Shown here piece by piece: positions 63,392 through 64,000 of a stretch of DNA of 64,000 nt. The translations under genes and the position numbers were made by a program. Numbering within the stretch: position 1 is the stretch's first letter; the number at the start of each line of letters is the position of its first letter. The notes beneath the pieces are model-generated. The model was not told the origin of the DNA. It saw nothing but the letters and a program-made list of their open reading frames with translations, and ran no database searches. The DNA comes from Staphylococcus felis (GTDB lineage Bacteria; Bacillota; Bacilli; Staphylococcales; Staphylococcaceae), in NCBI RefSeq assembly GCF_003012915.1, contig NZ_CP027770.1, positions 2,356,001 through 2,420,000 on the forward strand. Reading direction: 5' to 3'.

Positions 63392-63454
63392 TATATTTAA
63401 TACCTCCAACCTATTGATAAACCTATTTTAACAAATTAAAATAAATACCACATT

Positions 63455-64000
63455 CTATGAAGACTTAAGTTCAATATCACCTTGTGTCACTTGCCATTGA
63501 AATCCAATTGGTGAAATGCCTTTCATCCCTTCAAAATATTTATATCCTATTAATTGCATTAAATGATGTGAACAAAAATTACTCATACAAAATGTGTTTT
63601 CAGGTTGATATTTCGGATTTCTATATAGGCGTTTTAATAAGCGACTAAAACTCAAAGGCTTTGAAAAAACAATCCATAAATCAGGGTCATTATCCACAAA
63701 AGCACGTTCAAACTTTTGCATATTTTTACTGTATTCCTTCCAAACTACCATTTTTACAGTAAATGGTTCATTCCCTTTATGATTTAAGTACTGTTCAAGT
63801 TGATTTTTAAAATAGCTAGCACTCTCAATCATTAATTGATCGCTGCTTGCACCAATCATAATATGTCTTGCTTCATCATGTTTATCCATGAAATCACGAA
63901 TCATCTCAATAGATAATCGATCATTTAAATGTTGATTGTCGATTTGTTGATTCAATTGATTCAGTTGATGTGTTATGCCTGAACTAAATTGATAGGATAC
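63455..64000 (-). CDS. Unrecognised protein, 5' end beyond the window
   Basis: The reading frame stays open to the right edge, and the in-frame candidates for a start (TTG at 63955, for example) have no ribosome site, so the true start is probably outside. The visible part, about 181 codons, is soluble. Its segments include RLSIEMIRDFMDKHDEARHI, FTVKMVVWKEYSKNM and WIVFSKPLSFSRLLKRLY. The C-terminal half has NTFCMSNFCSHHLMQLIGY, with two cysteines and two histidines that might bind metal. I do not recognise the family. Confidence 0.6.
   Translation of the reverse strand, partial: VSYQFSSGITHQLNQLNQQIDNQHLNDRLSIEMIRDFMDKHDEARHIMIGASSDQLMIESASYFKNQLEQYLNHKGNEPFTVKMVVWKEYSKNMQKFERAFVDNDPDLWIVFSKPLSFSRLLKRLYRNPKYQPENTFCMSNFCSHHLMQLIGYKYFEGMKGISPIGFQWQVTQGDIELKSS

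Overview
This window is a stretch of the chromosome of a Staphylococcus species that is probably not S. aureus. The AT-rich, low-GC Gram-positive character is clear. Many products match staphylococcal proteins closely, including a Sav1866-type ABC exporter, the VraUTSR regulators, MurT/GatD, a CamS lipoprotein and a FemAB-family ligase. The gene order follows, as far as I remember it, the S. aureus core chromosome from the bcp/hemL2 region to aldH. Protein divergence, the position of cidC and a distinctive family of intergenic repeats point to another species. I cannot name it from sequence alone. I see no rRNA, tRNA, CRISPR array, prophage, integrase or insertion sequence.

Layout. Positions 1-9.8 kb hold a Bcp peroxiredoxin, hemL2, an ArAE/FUSC-type membrane protein, a stand-alone glutamate-synthase-like flavoprotein, the Sav1866-type exporter, the nucleotide phosphatase NtdP, mutY and a membrane hydrolase. 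Positions 9.8-20.2 kb hold a degenerate teichoic-acid-exporter-like ABC pair, yfhH, recX, sgtB, cidC, a FemAB-family gene, a DJ-1/PfpI protein and a radical SAM protein. Positions 20.2-29 kb hold a thioesterase, ampS, ptpA, a BrkB-family membrane protein with an unusual leader, carbonic anhydrase, the cell-wall-stress operon vraU-vraT-vraS-vraR, and map. Positions 29-43 kb hold a second FUSC protein, the lipid II amidation pair murT-gatD, ftnA, an exonuclease, dinB, rlmD, dgkB, the gatCAB amidotransferase operon and putP. Positions 43-52 kb hold the pcrB-pcrA-ligA-camS operon, yerC and purB. Positions 52-64 kb hold a UPF0316/NETI pair, pncB-nadE, nos-pheA, a right-handed beta-helix protein, pncA, ppaC, a small GNAT protein, aldH, a lactonase and a gene that runs off the right edge.

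How the genes work together. Cell-wall functions recur: SgtB glycan polymerisation, the FemAB-family bridge enzyme, MurT/GatD lipid II amidation, PcrB lipid synthesis, and the VraSR system that senses wall stress. NAD metabolism is clustered around 53-59 kb, with pncA and pncB-nadE forming a nicotinamide salvage route. DNA maintenance genes are mutY, recX, dinB, pcrA and ligA.

The most unusual structural feature is an intergenic repeat of about 270-330 bp present in five good copies plus one broken copy. Every good copy lies downstream of a gene, with its terminator-like hairpin end placed 21-83 nt past that gene's stop codon and its T-rich flank in the matching direction. Other points worth a second look are the TagH-like ATPase lacking canonical nucleotide-binding motifs, the beta-helix protein without a signal peptide, an inverted repeat in front of yerC, and a terminator just upstream of the brkB-like gene.
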